Below are positions 1 through 8,119 of a DNA stretch of 52,091 nt, piece by piece (position 1 is the first letter of the stretch; each line of letters opens with the position of its first letter). A program made the position numbers and the translations under genes. The stretch is from Arthrobacter sp. H35-D1 (GTDB taxonomy: Bacteria; Actinomycetota; Actinomycetes; Actinomycetales; Micrococcaceae). The notes under the pieces were generated by a model. The model searched no databases, was not told the origin of the DNA, and saw only the letters and a list, made by a program, of their open reading frames with translations. The stretch covers positions 1 through 52,091 of the forward strand of contig NZ_JASISP010000027.1 of NCBI RefSeq assembly GCF_030063185.1. The letters run 5' to 3'.

Positions 1-215
1 AGCCCAGAGACCAGCGGACACACCCACCCCACCCCGCCCCCCCTCCCGGCACCACCACACGGCGACGCCGTTCCGTGTTGACCTGCTCCTCTTTAATCTC
101 ACGCCCCCTTCAGGGCCAGCCCCCCCCGAGCGCAACACAACGACGTCGCGGGCGGGGCGCCTCGCCCGCCCCCCCACCCCCCCGACCCCTGTTGCCCTGT
201 CTTGTGACAGGGTTG
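1..215. other. C-rich non-coding stretch with G-quadruplex potential
   Basis: No convincing gene is seen. The stretch contains several long C runs, including 7-base runs between about 164 and 189, so the minus strand carries four or more closely spaced G runs there. That pattern could fold as a G-quadruplex just downstream of the stop codon of the minus-strand gene at 216. The short plus-strand reading frame crossing it is proline/arginine low complexity and is not believable as a protein. Confidence 0.5.
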
Positions 216-1082
216 TTATCCGTTATGCCAGTGAGAGGGCACATCCAGATCCGCAGGAACACGTGTCGCTTGATTGCCATGAGCAGCATTGAGCTGTGGC
301 TGAGTCAGGTAAAGCGCGCTTGATAAATCGGCTCCTTCGAGCCGTGCATCCCGCAAATCTGCACCGAGCAGATCCACACCGGACAAATCGCTTCCCCGCA
401 AGTCCGCTGCAATGAGGTACGCGCCTCTAAGATCTGCCCCACACAGCCGACGGGAGCGGAAATTCCGGCTCATCAGATCCGCCCCTGGCTTCAACGCCGC
501 ATCCAGATGCTCACCCCCTGCCGCGAAGTAGGAAGCACGCACTTCCTCGCTGACCTCCATCAGAATGCACCTGACGTGAGAGTGAAGATCCTGTGCATCC
601 GTTGAAAGAAGCTTCGTCAAGTCGCCCCCGAGTGCTTGTTCAATCGTGTTCCGGAGCCGTTCTGCTTGTCCTGCGATTTCAGGATCGAATGTCCGCCGTC
701 CGGCTTCGACCAGATACCAGAGCATCTCATGTAGCTGCCGCGCGGCTTTGAATGCAGCAAACATGTCGTCTTTGGTATCGGGTTCCGCGAGCCAACTCTT
801 TCCAGCGAAGAACTGCTGGGATACGTTTTGGCCGGCTCCGAAGCAGTCAAAGGCTGTACATCCACGAAAGCCTCTCGGACGCAGGCTGTCGTGGATGGTG
901 CAGGAGAAGTCCTGGTCCAGGTTTTGGCATGGTGTCCCCGCTGGTTTGTCGAGGGCAAAGTCCGCCGAGCGAGAGAACCCGAATGCCGTACAGCACAGGG
1001 CAAAGCAATTGCCACAATCAGGGCGCAGGGATTGCCGGTCAAAGGCAGAGGAAATGGGGTCAGAAGTGTTCGCTGATGTCAT
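216..1082 (-). CDS. YkgJ-like cysteine cluster protein with C-terminal pentapeptide repeats
   Basis: A protein of about 288 residues. The N-terminal third has a cysteine arrangement (DCGNCFALCC, then TPCQ, FSCTIHD, RGCTAFDC) like the YkgJ zinc/iron-chelating family, which may bind metal or an Fe-S cluster. A central alpha-helical stretch follows. The C-terminal part has tandem pentapeptide repeats of the A(D/N)LxG type (ADLRGAYL, ADLRGSDL, ADLSSAL), which fold as a right-handed quadrilateral helix. I chose the ATG at 1082; a TTG at 1100 would add six residues and has no better ribosome site. No operon partner is visible. The domain types are clear from the motifs, but the cellular role is unknown. 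Confidence 0.75.
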   Translation of the reverse strand: MTSANTSDPISSAFDRQSLRPDCGNCFALCCTAFGFSRSADFALDKPAGTPCQNLDQDFSCTIHDSLRPRGFRGCTAFDCFGAGQNVSQQFFAGKSWLAEPDTKDDMFAAFKAARQLHEMLWYLVEAGRRTFDPEIAGQAERLRNTIEQALGGDLTKLLSTDAQDLHSHVRCILMEVSEEVRASYFAAGGEHLDAALKPGADLMSRNFRSRRLCGADLRGAYLIAADLRGSDLSGVDLLGADLRDARLEGADLSSALYLTQPQLNAAHGNQATRVPADLDVPSHWHNG

Positions 1083-1471
1083 GGTTCCGTGATCTTTCAA
1101 TGGTGATTTCGGTGAGCCGGTGAGTAGGGGAACTCCAAATGGAGATCCCCTAAAGGGCGCACATCATCACCACTCCGTTAAGGAGCGCTTTGGAACCGCT
1201 GAAAGGACTCTGGGTCACAGAGAAAAATTAAGTATCACTGTCAACAGCGTACCGCGGCCAGCCTCAATCACCTGGCACAGACCCCTCGACCAGCTTCCCC
1301 ATCCGCTGCTCACGAACTACAGGCCAAGCTCAGAGCTACAGAATGCCGGCAGATAGTGTCCGGGCAGCGTTCCGCTTGCGGATCGGTCATACGCCGAACT
1401 TCATGCGTACACCACCTCCGTGGACTTGACCGCTATCGGATCCACTGACAGAGTCCTTGGCATCATATTTG
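1083..1471. other. Intergenic region with a strong inverted repeat
   Basis: About 390 bases between divergently transcribed genes, with no convincing ORF. At 1126-1151 there is an inverted repeat: AGGGGA and CTCC pair with GGAG and TCCCCT around an AAAT loop, with one A/A mismatch. It lies 45-70 bases upstream of the pentapeptide gene start and could be an operator or an RNA hairpin. A 78-codon plus-strand frame at 1120-1356 has no recognisable domain and I do not call it a gene. Confidence 0.45.
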
Positions 1472-2350
1472 ATGAACTCTTGGGGGTACTCCGTGGTGAT
1501 CGATCTTCGTGATGTGGCCGCACCACCGTGGGAAGAGGACTTGCTGGTCACCGCCCAGCCCAAGGGAGTCGTGGACGTGTGGTCGTTGGTGCGTGGTGCG
1601 CGTTGTGCCACGTTCGAGTCGGTGTGGGGCTCCGGTGGCGTCTGGCGGGGGGCACTGGTGCCCGGTGAGCGCTCCGTGGTGGTGGCTGGCGCGTGGGAGC
1701 GCCACGGCGTGTGCGGGTACGACCTAACGGGACAGCGGCTGTGGCAGGACCGCAGCCGCACGAACGTAGAGGCCGTGACTGCCTTGGCTGGAGGTCGTGT
1801 GGTTGTCACTTACCTCCGCAGGGCCACCCGCGTGCTGGAGGCAGCGACCGGGGCGGAGGTGCGTTCCCTGCGCGGGGTGTTGAGGGTGATCGCGCTGACT
1901 TCGGACCTCTCGCTTGCAGTGGGTGGCGGTTGGTGCCGCCTGCTGGATCGTTCGCTGGATCCGCTGGGGTCCCGGATTGCGACCGGGCTGGGTCCAGTTT
2001 GGTTTGCAGCTAGCGACGGGGAGCACCTAGCGGTCACAGACAACGGGTTCTTACGAATCCTCGACTCCGACGGGCAGGAACGAGCGAGGGTGGCTGAGGA
2101 CTTCATCCGTCACGTCCTCCACGACCCGGTGACGGGGACCTGGGTCGCGGTCCACGAGACTTCCGAGGGGAAGAACTCCCTGCTCCGGTTCAGCAACCAC
2201 GGGGAGGTTCTAGAGCGACGTCCCTGGGACCTCCGCGTCAGCGGTACGGCGACGATGCGCGGAGGTAGGACGTTGATCCTGATCACGGCTGAAGGCGGGC
2301 AGGTCGTGAACTGCGCGGACTGGAGCGTGCGCGGGCTTCAGGCGACGTAA
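1472..2350 (+). CDS. Hypothetical beta-propeller-like protein
   Basis: About 292 residues from the ATG at 1472; a TTG at 1457 is an in-frame alternative, and neither has a clear Shine-Dalgarno site. The sequence is a series of short hydrophobic beta strands with repeats of the type LTSDLSLAVGGGW, LAVTDNGFLRILD and LILITAEGGQV, which resemble WD40/PQQ-type propeller blades. No signal peptide, membrane segment or catalytic motif is seen, so a cytosolic binding or scaffold role is possible. It has no same-strand neighbours within 4 kb. The fold is inferred from pattern only and the function is not known. Confidence 0.6.
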   Translation: MNSWGYSVVIDLRDVAAPPWEEDLLVTAQPKGVVDVWSLVRGARCATFESVWGSGGVWRGALVPGERSVVVAGAWERHGVCGYDLTGQRLWQDRSRTNVEAVTALAGGRVVVTYLRRATRVLEAATGAEVRSLRGVLRVIALTSDLSLAVGGGWCRLLDRSLDPLGSRIATGLGPVWFAASDGEHLAVTDNGFLRILDSDGQERARVAEDFIRHVLHDPVTGTWVAVHETSEGKNSLLRFSNHGEVLERRPWDLRVSGTATMRGGRTLILITAEGGQVVNCADWSVRGLQAT

Positions 2351-2365
2351 GCCTGGGCACCGAGT

Positions 2366-2388
2366 AGCCCGTGGCATTGCCACGGGCT
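2366..2388 (+). terminator. Hairpin after the propeller-like gene
   Basis: A perfect 10-bp inverted repeat, AGCCCGTGGC / GCCACGGGCT with a 3-base loop, begins 16 bases after the stop codon at 2350. It has no T tract. Strong GC-rich stems without a U tail are common at the ends of high-GC actinobacterial transcripts, so a terminator or 3' stabilising role is inferred. Confidence 0.5.
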
Positions 2389-2806
2389 GACGGCTGTGCC
2401 TGCCATCACCAGCGGCCAGCTCGCCACCAGCGCATCGCTCGCTTTTCGATATGACCGAGCGTTCCTGCCCGACAGCGGCAGCATCGGGTACACATCCAAC
2501 TATCGTGTCTAGATCTGCGTTTTTCGCTGTCGTATGGAGATCATAGATAAAGTCTCACACAGAGCCTCAAGCGCCCGTAAAGCGTTCCCCTTATGGACAC
2601 GGAGCCGCAGTGCATACGCCTTCTGGCATTCCGTGCAGTCGACTCCTGAAGATGACACCATGTTGTAGGACAGCGTGCGCAAAAGACGCACCATTGCTGG
2701 GACAGGGTCCGGCAAAAAGCAACCATCGCTGCGAGAGCGTTGGGGATTTTCGCCCCGGATCTAACCGAGCGTCCAGATAAAACGGCCCGAAGGTGAGGGA
2801 GCGTTT
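2389..2806. other. Gap between convergent genes
   Basis: About 420 bases. A short minus-strand frame (start ATG 2694, stop at 2509, about 61 residues, with VDCTEC) could be a small protein or a relic, but it has no recognised domain and a weak ribosome site. The right end (about 2788-2808, read on the minus strand) carries a GCTCCCTCACCTTCGGG-like motif related to the short dispersed repeats near 25.8 and 27.0 kb, placed directly after the ABC transporter stop codon. Confidence 0.4.
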
Positions 2807-3562
2807 TTAGTAGTAAACCGCCAGCGGGCCGCGGGGGCCTTCAATGACCTGCACGGGGGTGTCAAAGACACGGCTGAGGACCTCCTCGGTCATGATGGTT
2901 TCCGCCGTGCCAAATTCAATGACTTTCCCGCCCTTGACCGCGCAAATGTGGTCGGAATAATGTCCTGCGAAGTTGATGTCATGCAGCACAATGACAATGG
3001 TGCGGCCCAGTTCCACCGCTGCCCTTTGCAACAGCTGCATCATTTGCGCCGAGTGCTTCATGTCAAGGTTGTTCAGCGGCTCGTCAAGCAGCACGTAGTC
3101 GGTGTCCTGTGCCAACACCATCGCCACGTAGGCGCGCTGACGCTGCCCGCCGGAGAGCTGGTCCAGGTAGCGGTTTTCCAGGTCGCCCAGGGACAAAAAG
3201 TCGATGGAACGGCTGACGACCTCTTCATCGGCTGCGGTTAGCCGGCCCCTGGAGTGCGGAAAGCGGCCAAAACCCACCAGCTGGCGCACGGTCAGGCGGG
3301 TGACGAAGTGGTTTTCCTGGCGCAGAATGGAAACGATCTTGGCCAGGTCCTTGGATGCCGTGCTGGAGATGTTGTAGCCGGCAATCACGATGGCGCCTTC
3401 GTCCACACCCAGCAAGCGTCCGATCATTGTCAACAGCGTGGACTTCCCGGCACCGTTGGGCCCCACGAGCGCGGTGACGCCGCCACGCGGAATTTCCAAG
3501 GTGACGGGGCCGATCGCCACTTCGCTGCTGTAGCTTTTCTTGACGTCGGTCAGTGTGATCAC
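2807..3562 (-). CDS. Iron-siderophore ABC transporter ATP-binding protein
   Basis: A 251-residue cytoplasmic ATPase of the FecE/FhuC/YclP type that powers ferric-siderophore import. Visible motifs are Walker A GPNGAGKST (about residues 35-43), the ABC signature LSGGQRQR (about 137-144), Walker B YVLLDEP and the switch histidine in IVLHDINFAG. The length is typical. It is the last gene of a four-gene minus-strand set, and its ATG overlaps the stop of the upstream permease by four bases (ATGA), which implies translational coupling. The substrate cannot be fixed from the sequence; homologues import catecholate or mixed siderophores. Iron control is likely through the DtxR-type box upstream of the first gene. 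Confidence 0.93.
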   Translation of the reverse strand: MITLTDVKKSYSSEVAIGPVTLEIPRGGVTALVGPNGAGKSTLLTMIGRLLGVDEGAIVIAGYNISSTASKDLAKIVSILRQENHFVTRLTVRQLVGFGRFPHSRGRLTAADEEVVSRSIDFLSLGDLENRYLDQLSGGQRQRAYVAMVLAQDTDYVLLDEPLNNLDMKHSAQMMQLLQRAAVELGRTIVIVLHDINFAGHYSDHICAVKGGKVIEFGTAETIMTEEVLSRVFDTPVQVIEGPRGPLAVYY

Positions 3563-4647
3563 AGGCGACCCTTTCGCAGAATGAAGAACAAGAAGACGGA
3601 ACCGCCCACAACCTCGATGATGATCGAGACAACACCTTGGGCATAAAAGACGTTCTTCATGACGAAGTACGCCCCCGCCAGGACCACGAAACCTATGAGC
3701 ACGGCAACGGGGAAAACGTAGCGGTGGTCGTAGCTGTCAGCCAGCTGGTAGGCAAGAGTTGCCACGAGGAAGCCAAGGAATGTCATGGGCCCCACAAGTG
3801 CTGTTGAGGTGGCCATGAGGATGGAGACAAGGAACAGCACCCGCATCACCTCAAAGCGGTGGTTCAGGCCCAGGTTCGTGGTGGTGTCACTACCCAGGGC
3901 AATGATGTTCAGCCGCTTGGAGTTGCGCAGCAGCAGGATCCCGGCCCCCAGGCACAGCGGGATGGCGATGGGCAGGTAGCTGAGTTCGGCGTTGGAGATG
4001 GAGCCAAAGAGGCGTGCCGTGAGCACGTCGAATTCGCTGGGCGTCAACAACCGCTGCATGAAGACCGAGATGGAGCCGAGGCCGCCGCCGATGATGATGC
4101 CGATGAGCAGCATGATATGAAGGTTGCCGTATTTCCCGGAGAGCAGCCATCCGTAAAGGGCCATGGACAGCCCCACCATGAGCAGGATTTGAATGATGAA
4201 CTGGGCGTTGCCTTGGATGGCGCCCACACCGGCTATGCCAAGGAAGAACACGGCCCCGGTCTGCACGGCGATGTACAGGGATTCAAAGCCCATGATCGAC
4301 GGCGTGATGATGCGGTTGTTGGTGGCGGTCTGAAAGCTCACAGTGGCCATGGCCTGGCAGATGGCCACCACCATCATGACCACAATGCTTGTGCCACGCA
4401 TCTGCGCGATGCGCCAGAAGCCGGCGCTTCCCACGGGCATCGGGTTGTCCCATGCCAGCAGGCCAAAGCCGAATCCAACGGCCAAGGTGATGAGCACGCC
4501 CAGCACCACCCAGTAGCGCTTGCGTGAGCGGGCCGTGGGCAGGGCCCCGGACTCGCGGCCGGAGTGGTGCAGGCCCGTGCGCGTCTTGTTCCCGAGGTTT
4601 TTGTTCGTGAGACGCGGGGTTCGCCGGAGTATGGAGGTCTCAGCCAT
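3559..4647 (-). CDS. Iron-siderophore ABC transporter permease (FecCD family)
   Basis: A 362-residue inner-membrane permease with about nine to ten hydrophobic helices and a basic N-terminal tail, from the FecCD/BtuC superfamily. The usual coupling region, with a glycine-rich stretch and ALGSDTTTNLGLNH, is present about two thirds along. I chose the ATG at 4647 (MAETSI), which overlaps the stop of the upstream permease by eight bases; a start further upstream would add 14 residues lying inside the neighbour. It presumably pairs with the other permease as a heterodimer that receives the ferric siderophore from the lipoprotein encoded at 5721-6707. Confidence 0.9.
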   Translation of the reverse strand: MAETSILRRTPRLTNKNLGNKTRTGLHHSGRESGALPTARSRKRYWVVLGVLITLAVGFGFGLLAWDNPMPVGSAGFWRIAQMRGTSIVVMMVVAICQAMATVSFQTATNNRIITPSIMGFESLYIAVQTGAVFFLGIAGVGAIQGNAQFIIQILLMVGLSMALYGWLLSGKYGNLHIMLLIGIIIGGGLGSISVFMQRLLTPSEFDVLTARLFGSISNAELSYLPIAIPLCLGAGILLLRNSKRLNIIALGSDTTTNLGLNHRFEVMRVLFLVSILMATSTALVGPMTFLGFLVATLAYQLADSYDHRYVFPVAVLIGFVVLAGAYFVMKNVFYAQGVVSIIIEVVGGSVFLFFILRKGRL

Positions 4648-5617
4648 TGCGGCGCTGCTTAAGCAACAGGGCAATGAAGACCACAGCACCCACGACGCCC
4701 AGGATCAGGGAGACGGGGACTTCAAAGGGCATGATGATGGTTCGCCCCACCAGGTCGCACACCGTCACAATGCCAATGCCCAGCAGGCACACCCACGGCA
4801 GGTTCCCGCGCAGGTCGTCGCCGCGGAACATGGAAACAATGTTCGGCACAATCAACCCCAGGAACGGCAGGTTGCCCACCACCACCGTGACAATGCCGGT
4901 GGAGATGGCGATGAGCCCCGTCCCCAGCAGCATGATCTGGTTGTAGTTCAACCCCACATTGGTGGCGATTTCCTCGCCAAGCCCGGCCACCGTGAAACGG
5001 TCGGCAACCAAGAAAACGGCAATGCCCACCAGTGCCACAATCCACAGCACCTCGTACTGCCCCCGCAACACCGACGTGAAGCTGCCGGCAAACCAGATCC
5101 CCAGGCTTTGGAGCATGTTGGTTTGCAGGGCGATGAAACTGGCGACGGCGCCCACCACGGCTCCCAGCATGATGCCAACGATCGGCACTGTCAGGGATGC
5201 CTTGAGCGAGACGCGGCGCAAGAACAGAAAAAAGACCATGGTGCCGATGAAGGCGGCAATGACTGCGCCGCTCATCTTGAGCAGGATGCTGGCGCCGGGG
5301 TTGATGATCATGACCGTCAAAAGGCCCAGCCCGGCCCATTCGGTGGTCCCCGTGGTGGTGGGTTCAACAAAACGGTTTTGTGTCAGCATCTGCATGACAA
5401 GACCGGACATGGCCATCGCTGCCCCCGACAGGACCAGGGCGATGGTGCGCGGGACTCGGGTGACGGCAAACATCTCACCGCCGTCTTCGCCGCCGAAAAT
5501 GTCATAGACACCCGTGAACAGCGAGAACACCAATAGAAGCCCCACAACGGCAACGCCGATGAGCAGCTTGGGTTCAAACAGCCGGCCCTTGGACGGGACC
5601 CGCGTGGTGGTGGTCAT
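4640..5617 (-). CDS. Iron-siderophore ABC transporter permease (FecCD family)
   Basis: A 325-residue permease with roughly nine transmembrane segments. FecCD hallmarks include VPRTIALVLSGAAMAMSG near the N-terminus, GEEIATNVGLNYNQ in the cytoplasmic coupling loop, and the FLGLIVPNIVSMFRGDD stretch. It starts at the ATG at 5617, 103 bases after the substrate-binding protein gene, and overlaps the next permease. The order binding protein, permease, permease, ATPase suggests a complete importer. The substrate type is inferred from the family only. Confidence 0.92.
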   Translation of the reverse strand: MTTTTRVPSKGRLFEPKLLIGVAVVGLLLVFSLFTGVYDIFGGEDGGEMFAVTRVPRTIALVLSGAAMAMSGLVMQMLTQNRFVEPTTTGTTEWAGLGLLTVMIINPGASILLKMSGAVIAAFIGTMVFFLFLRRVSLKASLTVPIVGIMLGAVVGAVASFIALQTNMLQSLGIWFAGSFTSVLRGQYEVLWIVALVGIAVFLVADRFTVAGLGEEIATNVGLNYNQIMLLGTGLIAISTGIVTVVVGNLPFLGLIVPNIVSMFRGDDLRGNLPWVCLLGIGIVTVCDLVGRTIIMPFEVPVSLILGVVGAVVFIALLLKQRRNG

Positions 5618-5720
5618 GTTCAGCCGTCCCTTCAGACTGGCTTGGCTGCGAAACAGCTTGGATGCAACGCAGGGGCAGACCGCCGATTGGGGCCTGCCAC
5701 TGCGCTAGTGCCGGGTGCTT

Positions 5721-6707
5721 CTACTTCTTGCTTTCGAGCGCATCCGCAAAGCTGTTCAGGAACTCGGTGTACGTCTGAATACTCTCGTTCGTGTACGTGT
5801 CCGCCGGCATGTAGACAATGTTGCCGTCCTTGGTGGCCGTCACGTTCTTCAAGGCTTCGGAGCTTTCCAGCAGGCTGCTGGCCGGCTTGTAGTCGGCCTC
5901 GTCGGCAGCGGAGATGGCGGCGTCGCGGTCCATGACAAGGATCCAGTCGGGGTTGGACTTGGCAATGGCTTCAACGGAAATGTCGTCGCCCTGGTGGTCT
6001 GTGCTGGCGTCCTTGACTTCAAGAGCCGGAGTCAGGCCCAGAATGTCAAACAGCGGGCCAAGTGTGCGGCCGTTGCCCGGTGCGGAGTAGTTGATGTTGC
6101 CGCCGGAGGTGATGACGCCCATGACGGTGGAGTCCTGGGCGTAGGACTTTTTCACGCGGGCAATTGCCGCGTCAAAGTCGTCGTTGACCTTCTTGGCTTC
6201 GGCCTGCTTGCCGAACACCTCGCCCAGGACCGAGATCTGGCGCTTCAGTTCGGCATCGAAGGGCTCGCCCTCGCGCGGGTCGAGCTCCAGCACTGTGGCA
6301 TTGGGGGAAAGCTTGAGAAAATCGTCGTGGTACTGGGCGAAGCGCTGGCCATTGACAATCAAGTCCGGCTCAACGGCCACCACGGCTTCGAGATTCGGTT
6401 CGCGGTGGTTGCCCAGGTCCACGATCGAGGAGTCCGACTTGTAGTCGATGGTTTTGGGCATCAGTGCCACGGCGCCGGCGCTCAGTTCGATGTCCCAGTC
6501 CGAGAGGGTCTCGAACGTCCTGTTGTCGGTGGCCACCACCGACTGCAGTGGCAGATTCAGCTTTTGCGTGCCGTTGTTGTCCTCAACGCTCACGGACTTC
6601 GCAGCACCGTTTGCCTCCGCGTCGGTGGCGGGCGTCTGGGCACCACAGGCTGTCAAGGCAAGCACGGCGGCGGTGGCGGCGAGCGTGAGCAGGCGTGTCT
6701 TCATCAT
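5721..6707 (-). CDS. Siderophore-binding lipoprotein of ABC importer
   Basis: A lipoprotein of about 328 residues that captures ferric siderophore outside the membrane (FepB/FeuA/YclQ class). The N-terminus has a basic start (MMKTRLL), a hydrophobic core and the lipobox LTAC; the mature protein would begin at that cysteine. The two lobes show periplasmic-binding-protein features such as NLEAVVAVEPDLIV and SNPDWILVMDRD. I chose the ATG at 6707, which has GGAG eight bases upstream; a longer in-frame start at 6743 would place an unlikely extension before the signal peptide. It is the first gene of the operon, and the DtxR-type box at 6731-6749 lies 24 bases upstream of its start. Confidence 0.92.
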   Translation of the reverse strand: MMKTRLLTLAATAAVLALTACGAQTPATDAEANGAAKSVSVEDNNGTQKLNLPLQSVVATDNRTFETLSDWDIELSAGAVALMPKTIDYKSDSSIVDLGNHREPNLEAVVAVEPDLIVNGQRFAQYHDDFLKLSPNATVLELDPREGEPFDAELKRQISVLGEVFGKQAEAKKVNDDFDAAIARVKKSYAQDSTVMGVITSGGNINYSAPGNGRTLGPLFDILGLTPALEVKDASTDHQGDDISVEAIAKSNPDWILVMDRDAAISAADEADYKPASSLLESSEALKNVTATKDGNIVYMPADTYTNESIQTYTEFLNSFADALESKK

Positions 6708-6730
6708 CGAAATTCTCCAAAGTCGTGGGG

Positions 6731-6749
6731 TTAGCTTAGGCAATCCTTA
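6731..6749 (-). promoter_or_regulatory. DtxR/IdeR-type iron box
   Basis: The 19-mer TTAGCTTAGGCAATCCTTA matches the IdeR/DtxR consensus TTAGGTTAGGCTAACCTAA at 15 of 19 positions by hand count. It lies just upstream of the siderophore-binding lipoprotein start. Repression by an iron-loaded DtxR-family regulator would fit the importer's function. The site is seen in the sequence; the regulator itself is not in this window. Confidence 0.75.
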
Positions 6750-6814
6750 TAAGCTCTGCACTTGAACCTATTACGGCACCCAATAATTGCGCAACTTATT
6801 AGTAACCTATTTAC

Positions 6815-6830
6815 TGTGACTCTTGTCACG
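6815..6830. promoter_or_regulatory. CRP/GlxR-like palindrome upstream of methyltransferase gene
   Basis: TGTGACTCTTGTCACG matches the TGTGA-N6-TCACA pattern at nine of ten half-site bases and lies 25 bases before the ATG of the methyltransferase gene. It could serve either divergent gene. The match is a sequence observation; regulator and effect are inferred. Confidence 0.4.
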
Positions 6831-6855
6831 CTGTCCAAACGGCTAGGCTCTAGGG

Positions 6856-8091
6856 ATGCCCACCGATGCCATTTCCCCCCTGCTCACCGTTGAAGGCTGG
6901 GAACTCCTCTCCTCCCTTGGCCCCTACAAGGAAGCCGATTCACTCAAACTGAACGAGTCGCTCCGCAAGGCCGGGCACTCCCCCGAACTGGTCGCCGCCG
7001 CACTGACCCAAGCACGGCTGCGGGCGAAGGCAGAGGCCAAATTTGGCGAGTTCGCCCACCAAATGCTCTTCACCCAGGCCGGCTTGGAACAAGCCACGCG
7101 CCTGAGTATTGCGGCAATGCACGCACAGCGATTCACCACTGCGGGAATCACCTCCGTGGCCGACCTCGGCTGTGGCCTGGGCTCGGATTCGCTGGCGCTG
7201 GCCAGCCTCGACATCACCGTCAAGGCCGTGGAAATGGATGAAGTCACCGCTGCCTGTGCCACCGTCAACCTGATGCCCTTCCCGCACGCCACCGTCGTGT
7301 GCGCCAAAGCCGAGGAGACGGACCTGACAGGCATTGACGGCGTATGGCTTGATCCCGCTCGTCGCACCACCAGCAGTTCAGGGACCACGCGGCTCTTTGA
7401 CCCGGAAGCGTTTTCCCCGCCGTTGTCATTCGTGGAGGCGCTGGCCAACAAGGGACTGGCTGTTGGCGTGAAGATGGGGCCGGGAATTCCCCATGAGGCC
7501 GTCCCCCACACCGCGGAGGCGCAGTGGATTTCCGTCAACGGAGACGTCGTGGAAGCTGCACTGTACTTCAACGCACTGGCCCGCCCCGGCATCCGCCGCG
7601 CAGCGCTAGTCACAGGCGCCGAAGGCATGCACGAGCTGACAAGCTCCATCGCCTACGACCCCGCTGCCCAGAATGTTGAGCCGGGCCCGCTGGCCGGATA
7701 CCTCTACGAGCCCGACGGCGCCGTGATCCGCGCCGGACTGGTGGCGGACCTTGCCCGCAGCATGGGCGCCCATCTGGTCGACGAACACATCGCCTACCTG
7801 TGCTCGGACGAGCCCGTGGACACTCCCTTCGCCCGCCGGTACAAGATTCTGGAGGTCAAGCCATTCAACGTTAAGGCGCTGAAGGCTTGGGTCAAGGCCA
7901 ACCGGATCGGCGTGCTGGACATCAAGAAGCGCGGAATCTCCACCACACCGGAGGAATTGCGGCGCCAACTGCTCACAGGTTCGGGCAAGGGCCCCCACAA
8001 GGCCACGCTTGTCCTGACCCGCATTGGCGAGGAGAGGGTCGCCGTGGTGGTTGAACCCCAGGGCCCAACCCACGCACCCCTGGCCCGCTGA
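6856..8091 (+). CDS. Class I SAM-dependent methyltransferase with THUMP-like domain
   Basis: A 411-residue protein. A helical N-terminal region is followed by a Rossmann methyltransferase core with motif I VADLGCGLGSDS (about residues 120-131), an acidic residue ending strand 2 (KAVEMDE), and a motif IV-like DPARR, a common variant of the catalytic loop. The C-terminal part (FARRYKILEVKPFN, then GVLDIKKRG) resembles the THUMP-like domain of actinobacterial paralogues, suggesting an RNA substrate. It starts at the ATG at 6856. The gene is divergent from the siderophore operon and convergent with the next gene. The actual substrate is unknown. Confidence 0.8.
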   Translation: MPTDAISPLLTVEGWELLSSLGPYKEADSLKLNESLRKAGHSPELVAAALTQARLRAKAEAKFGEFAHQMLFTQAGLEQATRLSIAAMHAQRFTTAGITSVADLGCGLGSDSLALASLDITVKAVEMDEVTAACATVNLMPFPHATVVCAKAEETDLTGIDGVWLDPARRTTSSSGTTRLFDPEAFSPPLSFVEALANKGLAVGVKMGPGIPHEAVPHTAEAQWISVNGDVVEAALYFNALARPGIRRAALVTGAEGMHELTSSIAYDPAAQNVEPGPLAGYLYEPDGAVIRAGLVADLARSMGAHLVDEHIAYLCSDEPVDTPFARRYKILEVKPFNVKALKAWVKANRIGVLDIKKRGISTTPEELRRQLLTGSGKGPHKATLVLTRIGEERVAVVVEPQGPTHAPLAR

Positions 8092-8119
8092 CACCTTGAC
8101 TCGCTGACACCCTGGCCCG

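Noticed and set aside
1120-1356. A small 78-codon plus-strand frame
   Set aside because: No ribosome site, domain or hydrophobic pattern; it includes the hairpin at 1126-1151.
4520-5536. A 338-codon plus-strand frame antisense to the ABC permease genes
   Set aside because: It is rich in H, D, Q and G with no domain, and the opposite strand has two clear FecCD permeases.
5715-6734. A 339-codon plus-strand frame antisense to the siderophore-binding protein
   Set aside because: The minus strand has a lipobox, ribosome site and binding-protein motifs, so this frame is only its shadow.
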